Below are positions 33,342-42,190 of a DNA stretch of 64,000 nucleotides, one piece after another. How positions within the stretch are numbered: position 1 is the stretch's first letter; each line of letters begins with the position of its first letter. This DNA is from Clostridiales bacterium. GTDB taxonomy: Bacteria > Bacillota > Clostridia > Oscillospirales > Acutalibacteraceae. The translations under genes were made by a program, and so were the position numbers. The stretch spans positions 41,983 through 105,982 of the forward strand of contig JAIKWV010000009.1 of assembly GCA_024684435.1 (NCBI GenBank), read 5' to 3'. The notes below the pieces were generated by a model that worked only from the letters and a program-made list of their open reading frames with translations, was not told the origin of the DNA and made no database searches.

Positions 33342-35099
33342 ATGGCGCTTGACGGAATATTTTTGCATTTTTTAATTGAAGAACTTAAGGGAGCTGTTGT
33401 GGGCAGCAGGGTGGAAAAGCTTCATCAGACCGCGAAGGATGAGCTTGTACTTTACCTGAGGTCCAGAAGCGGCTCTTATAAACTTTTGCTTTCCGCCAAC
33501 GCCAACAGCCCCAGACTGAACCTGACAGATCACGCGCCTGAAAACCCGAAAAAACCCACCATGCTCTGCATGCTTTTCCGCAAGCACCTTCAGGGAGCGG
33601 TGATAACAGACATTCAACAGACGGGGCTTGACCGGTGCGTAAAAATTTTCTTTGACGGCACAAATGAAATAGGCGACAGGGTAAAGCTTTTTATTTATCT
33701 TGAAATAATGGCGAAGCACAGCAACATAATCCTCACCGACGGCGGCGGAAAGATCATAGATTCCGTCAAAAGAGTGGACGCTCTTCAGTCCTCCGTGCGT
33801 CAGGTCTTGCCCGGGCTTGAGTACAGCCTCCCCCCGCAGCAGGATAAGCTCGATATCAGGACAGAAACTGTTGACCTTATCTGCGATAAAATTTTGCTCA
33901 ATAAAAACAAAACGGTTTCGGGAGCTGTTCTTTCAACGCTTCAGGGCACATCGCCGCTTCTCTGCCGCGAATTGTCCCATCGCTGCTGTTCCGGGGACAT
34001 AATTGCAGGAGAGTTGAACGTGATCGAAATACAGGGCTTGAAAAAAACGATCGCAGCCCTGAAAAGCATGGTGAACGATGGGTCACCTGCGCCCGTAATG
34101 CTGAAGTGCGAGGACGGGAAGCCCCATGAGTTCTGTTTTATGGACATAACGCAATACGGCAATTTATATTCAAAAAAGAGTTATGACAGCTTTTCACTGC
34201 TGCTGGACGATTTTTACTATGAAAAGGACAGGCTGGATAGGACAAGACAGCGGGCGGCAGACCTTATCCGTACACTGAACAGCGCCACATTGAGGATATC
34301 AAAGAAACTGAGCGCAAGACAGGCGGAATTTGAACGCTGCGCTGACAAGGAGACGTTAAGGATCAGCGCAGAGCTTATAAACGCCAACCTCCATAGGCTG
34401 GAAAAGGGCTGTTATTATTACGATCTGGAAAATTACTACGACAATAACAACATTATGCGCATAAAGGCGGACCCGGCGCTGTCACCTAAGGAGAACGCCC
34501 AGAAATATTATAAAGAATACAAGAAAGCGAAAACCGCCGAACAGCTGCTTGTGGAGCTTATCGACGCAAGCGAACAGGAATTGCAGTACATAGAGACCGT
34601 TTCGGACGCCCTGAGCAGGACCGATACCCAGAGCGAGATAAATGAGATAAGGGAAGAACTGGTACAGCAGGGCTTTGTAAAGAACAGAACAAGGGGAGGG
34701 GAGTCGAAGAAGAGCAAGCCTTTGCCTCCGCTTAAATATATTTCCAGCGACGGATTTGCCATTTATGTGGGCAGGAACAATATTCAGAACGATAAGCTGT
34801 CCCTGAAAACGGCAAAGGGAGGAGATCTGTGGCTGCATACCCAGAAAATACCCGGTTCCCACGTTATAATATCCGCGGAAAACCGTCAGATCCCGGACAG
34901 CACCATCGAGCAGGCGGCGATAATTGCCGCCTATCACAGCAGGGCGAGGCAATCCGCCCTTGTTCCCGTTGATTATACTCCCGCGAAAAACCTGAAAAAA
35001 CCAAACGGAGCAAAGCCGGGAAAGGTGATATATCACGTTTATAACACGGTAATAGTAAATCCGGACAGAGAAAAGGTGGAAAGCCTTTCCGCCGAATAA
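33342..35099 (+). CDS. rqcH: NFACT-family protein RqcH (Rqc2 homolog)
   Basis: RqcH binds obstructed 50S subunits carrying peptidyl-tRNA and recruits tRNA-Ala to add C-terminal alanine tails that mark the peptide for degradation. The 585-residue product has the NFACT-N domain starting MALDGIFLHFLIEELKGAVV, with the key Asp-Arg in GLDRCVKI and the Glu-Ile-Met in YLEIMAKHSNIIL, a central coiled-coil at about 290-450, and the NFACT-R domain with GGDLWLHTQKIPGSHVII near the end. These residues match those required in Bacillus RqcH. Older annotation as fibronectin-binding protein FbpA is the same family. It lies between the Nif3-like gene and mnmG. Confidence 0.93.
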   Translation: MALDGIFLHFLIEELKGAVVGSRVEKLHQTAKDELVLYLRSRSGSYKLLLSANANSPRLNLTDHAPENPKKPTMLCMLFRKHLQGAVITDIQQTGLDRCVKIFFDGTNEIGDRVKLFIYLEIMAKHSNIILTDGGGKIIDSVKRVDALQSSVRQVLPGLEYSLPPQQDKLDIRTETVDLICDKILLNKNKTVSGAVLSTLQGTSPLLCRELSHRCCSGDIIAGELNVIEIQGLKKTIAALKSMVNDGSPAPVMLKCEDGKPHEFCFMDITQYGNLYSKKSYDSFSLLLDDFYYEKDRLDRTRQRAADLIRTLNSATLRISKKLSARQAEFERCADKETLRISAELINANLHRLEKGCYYYDLENYYDNNNIMRIKADPALSPKENAQKYYKEYKKAKTAEQLLVELIDASEQELQYIETVSDALSRTDTQSEINEIREELVQQGFVKNRTRGGESKKSKPLPPLKYISSDGFAIYVGRNNIQNDKLSLKTAKGGDLWLHTQKIPGSHVIISAENRQIPDSTIEQAAIIAAYHSRARQSALVPVDYTPAKNLKKPNGAKPGKVIYHVYNTVIVNPDREKVESLSAE

Positions 35100-35114
35100 A
35101 GCTTAAGGACAGTT

Positions 35115-37001
35115 ATGGAATATTTTGCTGAAAAATATGATGTAATAATAATAGGAGCGGGTCACGCCGGGATCGAGGCGGGGCTTGCTTCGGCGCGTTT
35201 AGGCGCAAAGACCTGCGTGTTCACCATCAATATGGATTGGGTGGGCAATATGCCCTGCAATCCGTCTATAGGCGGTACTTCAAAGGGTCACCTTACCCGT
35301 GAGATAGACGCGCTGGGTGGCGAAATGGGCAGAGCCGCGGACAGAAATACTCTGCAGAGCCGTATGCTGAATCTGGGCAAAGGCCCCGCGGTACACAGTC
35401 TGCGGGCGCAGATCGACCGCCGCGCCTACAGCGCGTACATGAAAAACTGCCTTGAGACCCAGGAAAACCTTGATCTTAGGCAGGGGGAGATAACGGATAT
35501 TGAGAAAACAGGGGATTTGTGGCAGGTAAAGACCAGGCTTGAGGCGATATATTCCGCCAAATGCGTGGTGCTTGCCACGGGAACCTTCCTTGCGGGCAAG
35601 ATCTATGTGGGCGACGTTTCCTATGAGAGCGGGCCGGACGGAATGTTCCCGGCAAATTACCTTGCCGCCGCCCTTAAAAGGCTGGGTATCCCCACAAGAA
35701 GATTCAAGACCGGCACACCCTCAAGGGTGAACCGCAGAAGCATTGATTTTTCCTCCCTTGAACCCCAGCCGGGGGACGAGAGGATAGTTCCTTTTTCCTT
35801 TGACAACGACTGTCAGGTGCGCAACAAGGAGCTTTGTTACATAACGTATACCAATGAGCAGACAAAGAAGGTCATTCTTGATAATATCCATAAATCCCCA
35901 TTATATAGTGGTAAGATAGATGGGATAGGCCCAAGATATTGTCCGAGCATTGAGGATAAGATAGTCAGGTTCGCGGACAAGGAAAGGCACCAGATCTTCC
36001 TTGAACCCTGCGGAGAGAATACCCAGGAGATATATTTGCAGGGACTTTCCTCATCTCTGCCGGAGGACGTACAGCTGGCGTTCCTTCACACCATACCGGG
36101 GCTTGAACACTGTCAGGTCATGAGGACGGCCTATGCCATCGAGTACGATTGCGTTGACCCGCTGGCATTGAAGCCAAGCCTTGAATTTCTTGATTTTGAA
36201 GGACTTTTCGGCGCCGGACAGTTCAACGGTTCCAGCGGCTATGAGGAGGCGGCGGCTCAGGGTCTGGTGGCGGGAATCAACGCCGCAAGGAAGGCACAGG
36301 GCAAACCGGCGGTCATTTTGGAAAGGTCAAGCTCATACATTGGCACACTTATTGACGATCTGGTCACAAAGGGTTGTTCCGATCCTTACAGGATGATGAC
36401 ATCCCGTTCAGAATACAGGCTTTTGCTCCGTCAGGACAACGCGGACAGGCGGCTGACACCCCGCGGATATGAAATAGGTCTGATATCTGAGGAAAGGTAT
36501 AAGAGATTCCTGCACAAATGCGAGCTTATAAAAGAGGAGAGGGAAAGAGCGGAAAAAACCGTGATATCCCCATCCGAGGAGCTTAACAATATAATTGTTT
36601 CACGTGGAACATCTCCCATAGTGTCGGGGACAAGGCTCTCCGAGCTGCTCAAGCGACCCCAGCTGGATTATGAGATCCTGACGGAATTCGACAAGACCCG
36701 TTCGGAGCTGCCCTTTGACGTGCTGGAGCAGGTGGAGATAGATATAAAATATGAAGGCTATCTGAAACGCCAGCAGGCTCAGATCGACGAACAGCGCCGT
36801 CTGGAGTGCCGTGAGCTTTCGGACAAGCTGGATTATGACGCCATCAACGGCTTAAGGCTTGAGGCGAAGGAAAAGCTTTCAAAAGTCCGACCTGCAAACG
36901 TTGGACAGGCGTCAAGAATATCGGGAGTCAGCCCGTCGGACATTTCCGTACTGCTGATCTACCTTGAAAAAACGGCAAAGCAGAACGGGGTGCAGGGATG
37001 A
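35115..37001 (+). CDS. mnmG: tRNA uridine-5-carboxymethylaminomethyl modification enzyme MnmG
   Basis: MnmG (GidA) is the FAD-dependent partner of MnmE that installs cmnm5 at the wobble uridine of several tRNAs. The 628-residue protein opens with the Rossmann motif YDVIIIGAGHAGIEAGLASA, and has NPSIGGTSKGHLTREIDALG, the FAD-binding ATGTFLAGKIYVGD, FKTGTPSRVNRRSID and the C-terminal helical domain that binds MnmE. It overlaps rsmG by four bases. The gene carries a perfect parS site at 36596-36611. mnmE was not found nearby, although mnmE-mnmG-rsmG-noc is a common order. Confidence 0.97.
   Translation: MEYFAEKYDVIIIGAGHAGIEAGLASARLGAKTCVFTINMDWVGNMPCNPSIGGTSKGHLTREIDALGGEMGRAADRNTLQSRMLNLGKGPAVHSLRAQIDRRAYSAYMKNCLETQENLDLRQGEITDIEKTGDLWQVKTRLEAIYSAKCVVLATGTFLAGKIYVGDVSYESGPDGMFPANYLAAALKRLGIPTRRFKTGTPSRVNRRSIDFSSLEPQPGDERIVPFSFDNDCQVRNKELCYITYTNEQTKKVILDNIHKSPLYSGKIDGIGPRYCPSIEDKIVRFADKERHQIFLEPCGENTQEIYLQGLSSSLPEDVQLAFLHTIPGLEHCQVMRTAYAIEYDCVDPLALKPSLEFLDFEGLFGAGQFNGSSGYEEAAAQGLVAGINAARKAQGKPAVILERSSSYIGTLIDDLVTKGCSDPYRMMTSRSEYRLLLRQDNADRRLTPRGYEIGLISEERYKRFLHKCELIKEERERAEKTVISPSEELNNIIVSRGTSPIVSGTRLSELLKRPQLDYEILTEFDKTRSELPFDVLEQVEIDIKYEGYLKRQQAQIDEQRRLECRELSDKLDYDAINGLRLEAKEKLSKVRPANVGQASRISGVSPSDISVLLIYLEKTAKQNGVQG
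36596..36611 (-). promoter_or_regulatory. parS: parS site inside mnmG
   Basis: TGTTTCACGTGGAACA is the exact reverse complement of the Bacillus parS consensus TGTTCCACGTGAAACA, the 16-base site where ParB loads and then spreads on DNA. It lies in the coding sequence of mnmG at about residues 494-499. A second perfect site lies 2.4 kb away. Confidence 0.93.
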
Positions 37002-37711
37002 TAGACGAAAAGCTTCTTGAAGAATATATTGAAAAATCGGGCTTGAGCCTTGATAATACTGCAATGGACAGGCTGGACAGTTACGCTGCCGCGGTGGTGG
37101 AGAAGAATAAGGTCATGAATCTTACAGCCATCACCGAGCCTTACGAATTCACGGTAAAACACATTATTGACAGCCTTTCTCTGTTTATGGCGGCGGATAT
37201 AAAGCCGGGAGCAAAGGTCATGGATGTGGGCACAGGGGCAGGATTTCCGGGCATGGTGCTGCTCATAGCCCGACCGGAGATCAAACTTTCCCTTTTGGAC
37301 AGCACAAGAAAGAAGCTTGATTTTATAAATGAAACAGCTCAGGCAATGGGTCTTTCGCCGGAGATAATACATCTCCGAGCGGAGGAGGCGGGGAAAAAGC
37401 CGGAATACCGGGAAAAATTTGACGTAGTGACTGCCCGCGCCGTCTCAAATCTGCGGGATCTGAGCGAATACTGTCTGCCCTTTGTCCGTGTGGGCGGCGT
37501 TTTTGCCGCCATGAAGGGTGCCGGCGCCGGAGAAGAAATAGCAGAGGCAAAGACTGCCATAAAGCTCCTGGGAGGAAAAATTTCCGAAATAAAGAGCCTG
37601 AAAATAGAGGGAGCGGGGGAGAGAAACATAATTATCATTGAAAAGATATCGCACACTGCGACAAAATATCCCCGGTCTTCGGCACAGATTGCAAAAAATC
37701 CCATAAGATAA
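36998..37711 (+). CDS. rsmG: 16S rRNA (guanine527-N7)-methyltransferase RsmG
   Basis: RsmG (GidB) methylates N7 of G527 in 16S rRNA using S-adenosylmethionine. The 237-residue product has the Rossmann SAM-binding motif GAKVMDVGTGAGFPGMVLLI near residue 70, then LSLLDSTRKKLDFI and FDVVTARAVSNLRDLSEYCL. The ATG overlaps the mnmG stop (ATGA). The C-terminus (HTATKYPRSSAQIAKNPIR) matches the conserved KYPR-x-x-x-x-P end of the family. Confidence 0.96.
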   Translation: MIDEKLLEEYIEKSGLSLDNTAMDRLDSYAAAVVEKNKVMNLTAITEPYEFTVKHIIDSLSLFMAADIKPGAKVMDVGTGAGFPGMVLLIARPEIKLSLLDSTRKKLDFINETAQAMGLSPEIIHLRAEEAGKKPEYREKFDVVTARAVSNLRDLSEYCLPFVRVGGVFAAMKGAGAGEEIAEAKTAIKLLGGKISEIKSLKIEGAGERNIIIIEKISHTATKYPRSSAQIAKNPIR

Positions 37712-37755
37712 TGTCATAAAACCGAAAATCACAAGGCTTTTGAACGACCGAAAAA

Positions 37756-37816
37756 GCTGGACATACAGCCTCCACGGTGGTATCCTTTACTTGCGGAAGG
37801 GGAAACCCCACGCAAG
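37756..37816 (+). other. Hairpin-rich leader upstream of noc
   Basis: The 141-base gap between rsmG and noc can form a small hairpin (GCTGGACATACAGC, 37756-37769) and a stronger interrupted hairpin: CTTGCG (37790-37795) and GGGG (37799-37802) pair with CCCC (37806-37809) and CGCAAG (37811-37816). No T tract follows, so it is not a simple terminator. I do not recognise a known riboswitch class. It may be a structured 5' leader or chance pairing. Confidence 0.4.
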
Positions 37817-37852
37817 ATGTTACAAAGGGTATTACGTAGGAGGTCATTTTTT

Positions 37853-38662
37853 ATGCTTGCTGCGCAGACCGTTCCGGAATTGAGATGCTGCGGTCAGATC
37901 CTGCTGATAGACGCCGCAAGAATAGACCCGAACCCCCATCAGCCGAGGAAACTTTTTGATGATGAGGAGCTTCAGGGACTGGCGGACAGCATAAGGCACA
38001 ACGGTATAATCCAGCCCATCAGCGTTCGCAGAAAAACCGACGGACGGTTTGAGCTCATATCCGGGGAACGCAGGCTCAGAGCGGCAAGATCTATAGGAAT
38101 GTACGCCGTACCCTGCATAATAATAGAGGCGAACGACGAAAAATCGGCGGTCTACGCCCTCATAGAAAACCTGCAGAGGCAAAATCTCAACTTTTTTGAA
38201 GAGGCGAGAGCCATAGCCAGCCTGCATTATGACCACGCCATGAGCCAGGAGGAGCTTTCAAAGCGCATAGGCAGAGCCCAGTCCACGCTTTCCAATAAAA
38301 TGAGGCTGCTCCGTCTGCCGGAGGACGTGAAGGAAACCATAATTTCCAACGGGCTTACCGAAAGGCATGCCAGAGCCCTGCTCAGGCTGCCCAACGAGAC
38401 CTATCTGAGACAGGCGTTGAGCGCTATCCTGAAAAGAAAAATGAACGTAACGGAGACGGACAGGTTCATTACAAAGCTTCTTGAGGGGGGACAAATCAGG
38501 AAAAAGCCCCGCAAAAAGCCTCTCAGGGATGTAAAAATGTTCGTAAACACCTTGGATCACACGGTGGACACCATGCGAAAAGCGGGGATAGACGCAAATT
38601 CCGAAAAAAGCGAGACCCCGGAGTACATAGAATATATAGTAAGGATACCCAAGCAAAAATAA
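37853..38662 (+). CDS. noc: Nucleoid occlusion protein Noc (ParB family)
   Basis: Noc is a ParB paralog that binds its own sites around the chromosome, attaches to membrane and keeps the division machinery off the nucleoid. The 269-residue protein has the ParB N-terminal CTPase motifs (IDPNPHQPRKLFDDEELQGL, SGERRLRAARSIGM), the helix-turn-helix MSQEELSKRIGRAQSTLSNK, and HARALLRLPN after it. It lies after rsmG, where noc sits in Bacillus, and is distinct from the ParB next to ParA. ATG 37853 follows TAGGAGG; an ATG at 37817 lacks a site. The N-terminus (MLAAQTVPELRCCGQILL) is short and hydrophobic rather than the usual basic amphipathic helix, so membrane binding needs care. A second ParB is the alternative. 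Confidence 0.85.
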   Translation: MLAAQTVPELRCCGQILLIDAARIDPNPHQPRKLFDDEELQGLADSIRHNGIIQPISVRRKTDGRFELISGERRLRAARSIGMYAVPCIIIEANDEKSAVYALIENLQRQNLNFFEEARAIASLHYDHAMSQEELSKRIGRAQSTLSNKMRLLRLPEDVKETIISNGLTERHARALLRLPNETYLRQALSAILKRKMNVTETDRFITKLLEGGQIRKKPRKKPLRDVKMFVNTLDHTVDTMRKAGIDANSEKSETPEYIEYIVRIPKQK

Positions 38663-38720
38663 TTTTTGCCCCCATATTATTTTACATACCCCTTTCTTTC
38701 TCTTTCACACCCACATTCCA

Positions 38721-38772
38721 CGGCTGAGGGACTGTCGCATCTGCGGCGGTCCCTCAGCCGTTTCGCTTCTTC
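38721..38772 (+). terminator. Rho-independent terminator after noc
   Basis: A 12-base perfect stem pairs CGGCTGAGGGAC (38721-38732) with GTCCCTCAGCCG (38749-38760), followed by the weak T tract TTTCGCTTCTT. It lies about 60 bases beyond the noc stop and probably ends the mnmG-rsmG-noc unit. Confidence 0.72.
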
Positions 38773-38825
38773 GCAATGACAAACTTATTAGGGAAAGGTG
38801 TGGAAACCCTATTCTGCAACGGTCA

Positions 38826-38957
38826 CCGCGCCCTCAGGGAGGGAGCCTGACTTTACGGCGGCATGTATGCTCTGCGTTGGCGGTGTGGACCGTTGGTTCC
38901 TCTGCGATAAGGTTGAACTCAGCGACCCTAATAAATGAGCAGGGGCGGAGCGCTTCC
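38826..38957. repeat. Dispersed intergenic repeat, copy D, in the noc-parA gap
   Basis: The 491-base noc-parA gap holds no gene. Besides the terminator, parS and the parA promoter, it contains CGCGCCCTCAGGGAGGGAGC (from 38826), which matches the repeat at 58861-58900, and CGACCCTAATAAATGAGCAG (from 38923) followed by GGGCGGAGCGCTTCC, which resembles copy A at 25 kb. The pieces are degenerate. Confidence 0.55.
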
Positions 38958-39033
38958 GTTATTCATTTTCAGTCTTAAGTTTTCAATATTCATTCAGGCA
39001 AAATGTCTGCCGAAGGCAGGCGTTTTGCCGCTG

Positions 39034-39049
39034 TGTTCCACGTGAAACA
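39034..39049 (+). promoter_or_regulatory. parS: parS site upstream of parA
   Basis: TGTTCCACGTGAAACA matches the Bacillus parS consensus at all 16 positions. It lies 44 bases upstream of the -35 element of parA, so bound ParB could also affect transcription of parAB, and near the candidate origin, as expected for a segregation centre. Confidence 0.95.
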
Positions 39050-39092
39050 TTTTTGTTTTTGTTAAAAATATTATAAATATATAATTAAGTAC

Positions 39093-39122
39093 TTGAAATA
39101 AATATCCCGTGTGTGATACAAT
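39093..39122 (+). promoter_or_regulatory. Promoter of parA-parB
   Basis: TTGAAA (39093-39098) and TACAAT (39117-39122) are separated by 18 bases, with initiation expected about 25 bases before the parA start codon. The upstream 30 bases are very AT-rich, as in an UP element. Confidence 0.62.
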
Positions 39123-39153
39123 AAAATGTACTTTTATCGGGACGGTGAAAAAA

Positions 39154-39933
39154 TTGGGTAAAACCATTGCGATAGTCAATCAGAAGGGCGGCGTGGGAAA
39201 AACCACCTCCGCGGTGAACCTTGCCGCGTGTGTAGGCGCTTTCAGTTACAGAGTTCTGCTCATTGACATTGACCCACAGGGGAACGCCACCAGCGGGTTG
39301 GGGATAACCAAGCGGGATCTGAACCGGACCGCCTATGACGTTCTGGTCAACGATACCCCTGTGAAGGAGTGCATAATCCATACCGAGTATAAAAACGTGG
39401 ACGTGCTGCCCTCAAGCATGAACCTTGCCGGCGCGGAGCTGGAGCTTGTGGACGCGGGACACAGGGAGGCAAAGCTTAAAACGGCTCTTGCCCCCGTCAG
39501 GGAGGAATACGACTTTATATTCATGGACTGCCCTCCGTCCCTTGGACTTATTACTCTTAACGCCCTTTGCGCCGCGGACACGGTCATGGTGCCCATTCAG
39601 TGCGAATATTACGCCCTTGAGGGGCTTTCACAGCTTATGGCGACCATCCGCAAGGTAAAGCAGAAATATAACCCGCTTATTGATATCGAGGGAGTTCTGC
39701 TGACCATGTACGACGGCAGGCTCAACCTTACCGAGCAGGTGGTAGGGGAGGTAAAAAGATTCTTCCCACGCAAGGTCTACTCCACCGCGATACCCAGGAA
39801 TGTCAGGCTTTCCGAGGCTCCCAGCTACGGACAGCCCATCATATATTACGACCGCCGATCAAAGGGCGGGGAGGCGTACACGGCGTTTTCAGAAGAATTT
39901 TTGAAACAAAACGGAAAAAGGATAAAGCAATAA
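39154..39933 (+). CDS. parA: Chromosome partitioning ATPase ParA (Soj)
   Basis: ParA/Soj is a Walker ATPase that binds DNA as an ATP dimer, moves ParB-parS complexes and, in Bacillus, regulates DnaA. The 259-residue protein starts MGKTIAIVNQKGGVGKTTSA with the deviant Walker A lysine, and has LLIDIDPQGNATSGLG, the FMDCPPSLGLITLNAL segment, and VMVPIQCEYYALEGLSQL. I placed the start at TTG 39154 after the CGGTGA site because it gives the conserved N-terminus; the frame is open to 39109. parB follows 36 bases later. Confidence 0.95.
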   Translation: MGKTIAIVNQKGGVGKTTSAVNLAACVGAFSYRVLLIDIDPQGNATSGLGITKRDLNRTAYDVLVNDTPVKECIIHTEYKNVDVLPSSMNLAGAELELVDAGHREAKLKTALAPVREEYDFIFMDCPPSLGLITLNALCAADTVMVPIQCEYYALEGLSQLMATIRKVKQKYNPLIDIEGVLLTMYDGRLNLTEQVVGEVKRFFPRKVYSTAIPRNVRLSEAPSYGQPIIYYDRRSKGGEAYTAFSEEFLKQNGKRIKQ

Positions 39934-39969
39934 TTCTGATTTAGAATTATAATCACAGAGGTGATAGAT

Positions 39970-40839
39970 TTGACAGGTAAAAAAGGGCTGGGCAGAGGTC
40001 TGGACGCGCTCTTCGCGGACAATGCCGTTGTACAGGGTGAGTCCGGGGATGGCAGGGTACTGCTCAGGATAATGGACATAGAGCCCAACCGCAGTCAGCC
40101 CAGAAAACAGTTTGACGAGACCGCGTTATCGGAGCTGGCGGACAGCATCGCACAGCACGGTGTGCTTCAGCCGTTGCTGGTCAGACCCACGGCGGCGGGC
40201 GGTTATCAGCTGATAGCCGGCGAGCGGCGCTGGCGGGCGGCGCGTATGGCGGGGCTTACGGAGATACCGGTGGTCATCCGGGAAATGACGGATGAAGAAG
40301 CCGCCGCGATAGCCCTGATAGAAAACCTCCAGCGAGAGGATCTGAATCCAATGGAGGAGGCTCTGGGTTACCAAAGCCTTATGGAAAGCTGCGGTATCAC
40401 CCAGGAGGAGGCGGCAAATCGGGTAGGCAAGTCAAGGCCTGCCGTGGCAAACGCCCTGAGGCTGCTCAAATTGCCCAAGGAGGTCGCCGACATGGTGCTG
40501 AAGGGTGTTCTTTCGGCGGGTCATGCCAAGGCTCTGTTGGGCTTTAAAGACGAAAAGAAACTTATTGAGACAGCGAAGCTCACCGTGGAAAAGAACCTTT
40601 CCGTGCGTGATGTGGAACGGCTTGTAAAGAACGAAAACAAACCCCCGAGACCTCCGGAGCAGAGACAGCACCGGGCGGCGATATTTGATGAGATCGAGCT
40701 TGCCCTTACCCAGTCCCTGCACAGAAAGGTGAGGGTATGCACCAAGGCAAAGCAGGAAAAAGGCACATTGGAAATAGACTTTTACGACAAAGAGGATCTG
40801 TCCAATATCGTAAAAGCGTTGAATCAAATGGAAGATTAG
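39970..40839 (+). CDS. parB: Chromosome partitioning protein ParB (Spo0J)
   Basis: ParB is a CTP-dependent clamp that loads at parS, spreads, and recruits SMC and ParA. The 289-residue protein starts MTGKKGLGRGLDALFADN, the ParA-stimulating N-terminal peptide. It has the CTPase motifs SQPRKQFDETALSELADSIA, GERRWRAARMAGLTEIPVVI and ENLQREDLNPMEEALGYQSL, then the helix-turn-helix ITQEEAANRVGKSRPAVANA, and a C-terminal dimerisation domain. TTG 39970 after AGAGGTGA is preferred over GTG 39961. Two perfect parS sites within 3.4 kb support the assignment. Confidence 0.96.
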   Translation: MTGKKGLGRGLDALFADNAVVQGESGDGRVLLRIMDIEPNRSQPRKQFDETALSELADSIAQHGVLQPLLVRPTAAGGYQLIAGERRWRAARMAGLTEIPVVIREMTDEEAAAIALIENLQREDLNPMEEALGYQSLMESCGITQEEAANRVGKSRPAVANALRLLKLPKEVADMVLKGVLSAGHAKALLGFKDEKKLIETAKLTVEKNLSVRDVERLVKNENKPPRPPEQRQHRAAIFDEIELALTQSLHRKVRVCTKAKQEKGTLEIDFYDKEDLSNIVKALNQMED

Positions 40840-40857
40840 TCAGAAGGAGAAATAAAA

Positions 40858-42126
40858 ATGCTGGATATTAAAGTTATCAGAGAAAACCCGGAGGCAGTAA
40901 AAGAGGCAATGCGCAAGCGCAACAAGAACATGGACGCCCTTGTGGACGAGATACTTGCCATCGACGTTAAGCGCCGCGAGCTTATAAGTCAGACCGACGC
41001 TATGAAGCAGGAGCAGAACAAGGCGAGCAAGGAGATCCCCATGCTCAAGAAGAACGGCGGGGACATTTCCGCCATTATGGCGCGTATGAACGAGCTTAAG
41101 GAGGATATCAAGCTCAACGACGCGAAACTTTCCGAATACGAAGAAAAACAGAAGTCAATAATATATGAGTTCCCCAATATTCCCAACGCCAGCGTCCCCG
41201 TGGGCAAGGACGACACGGAGAACGTGGAGATCCGCAGAGTGGGCACGCCCCGTGATTTCGGCTTTGAGCCCAAGGCTCACTGGGATCTGGGCGCCGATTT
41301 AGGCATACTTGACCCGGAGACCGCCGCCAAGGTGACGGGTACCCGTTTCCATTTCTACAAGGGTCTGGGCGCAAGACTTGAAAGGTCTATAGTCGCCTTT
41401 TATCTTGACACACACACCGCCAACGGTTACACCGAGATATTCCCGCCCTTTATGGTAAACCGCGCCTCAATGACAGGCACCGGTCAGCTTCCCAAGTTTG
41501 AGGAGGACGCCTTCAAGACCACAACGGACTATTTCCTTATCCCCACCGCGGAGGTCCCCGTGACCAATATGCACAGGGATGAGATACTTGACGGGGCAAA
41601 GCTTCCCATCAAATACTGCGCCTATTCCGCCTGCTTCCGCGCGGAGGCGGGCAGCGCCGGCAGAGATACAAGAGGTCTTATCAGACAGCACCAGTTCAAC
41701 AAAGTTGAGCTTGTTAAGTTTGTGGAGCCGGAAAATTCCTACGACGAGCTTGAAAAGCTTACAAACGACGCCGAGCGCGTATTGCAGCTCCTGGGTCTGC
41801 CCTACAGAGTGGTGGCTCTGAGCACCGGCGATCTGGGCTTCAGCTCCGCGAAGACCTACGACATCGAGGTCTGGCTCCCCTCATACGGCAGGTATGTGGA
41901 GATCTCTTCCTGCTCAAACTTTGAGGATTTCCAGGCGAGACGCGCGGCTATCCGTTATAAGAAAGACGCAAAAGATAAGGCGCGCCTTGTCCACACCCTT
42001 AACGGTTCAGGCGTCGCCATCGGACGCACCACCGCCGCAATACTTGAAAATTATCAGAATGAGGACGGCACGGTCACCGTTCCCGAAGTCCTTGTTCCCT
42101 ACATGGGTACGGATATCATAAAATAA
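40858..42126 (+). CDS. serS: Seryl-tRNA synthetase
   Basis: SerS charges tRNA-Ser and tRNA-Sec in bacteria that have it. The 422-residue class II synthetase has the long antiparallel coiled-coil arm at about residues 30-105 ([20 protein letters not shown], then [20 protein letters not shown]), and the catalytic motifs near [20 protein letters not shown] (motif 2) and [20 protein letters not shown] (motif 3). It starts 18 bases after parB, so there is no room for a T-box leader and transcription probably comes from parA. Genomes in this group often place serS near the origin. Confidence 0.97.
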   Translation: MLDIKVIRENPEAVKEAMRKRNKNMDALVDEILAIDVKRRELISQTDAMKQEQNKASKEIPMLKKNGGDISAIMARMNELKEDIKLNDAKLSEYEEKQKSIIYEFPNIPNASVPVGKDDTENVEIRRVGTPRDFGFEPKAHWDLGADLGILDPETAAKVTGTRFHFYKGLGARLERSIVAFYLDTHTANGYTEIFPPFMVNRASMTGTGQLPKFEEDAFKTTTDYFLIPTAEVPVTNMHRDEILDGAKLPIKYCAYSACFRAEAGSAGRDTRGLIRQHQFNKVELVKFVEPENSYDELEKLTNDAERVLQLLGLPYRVVALSTGDLGFSSAKTYDIEVWLPSYGRYVEISSCSNFEDFQARRAAIRYKKDAKDKARLVHTLNGSGVAIGRTTAAILENYQNEDGTVTVPEVLVPYMGTDIIK

Positions 42127-42190
42127 TTCCGATACAGAAAAATCAGAGAAAAGGATGTCGGTAATACGCGCCGACAGCAGGGTAAGATCA

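Noticed and set aside
40840..40857. T-box or other riboswitch upstream of serS (also considered for cysE)
   Set aside because: Only 18 bases separate parB and serS, and the cysE leader lacks the conserved T-box elements.
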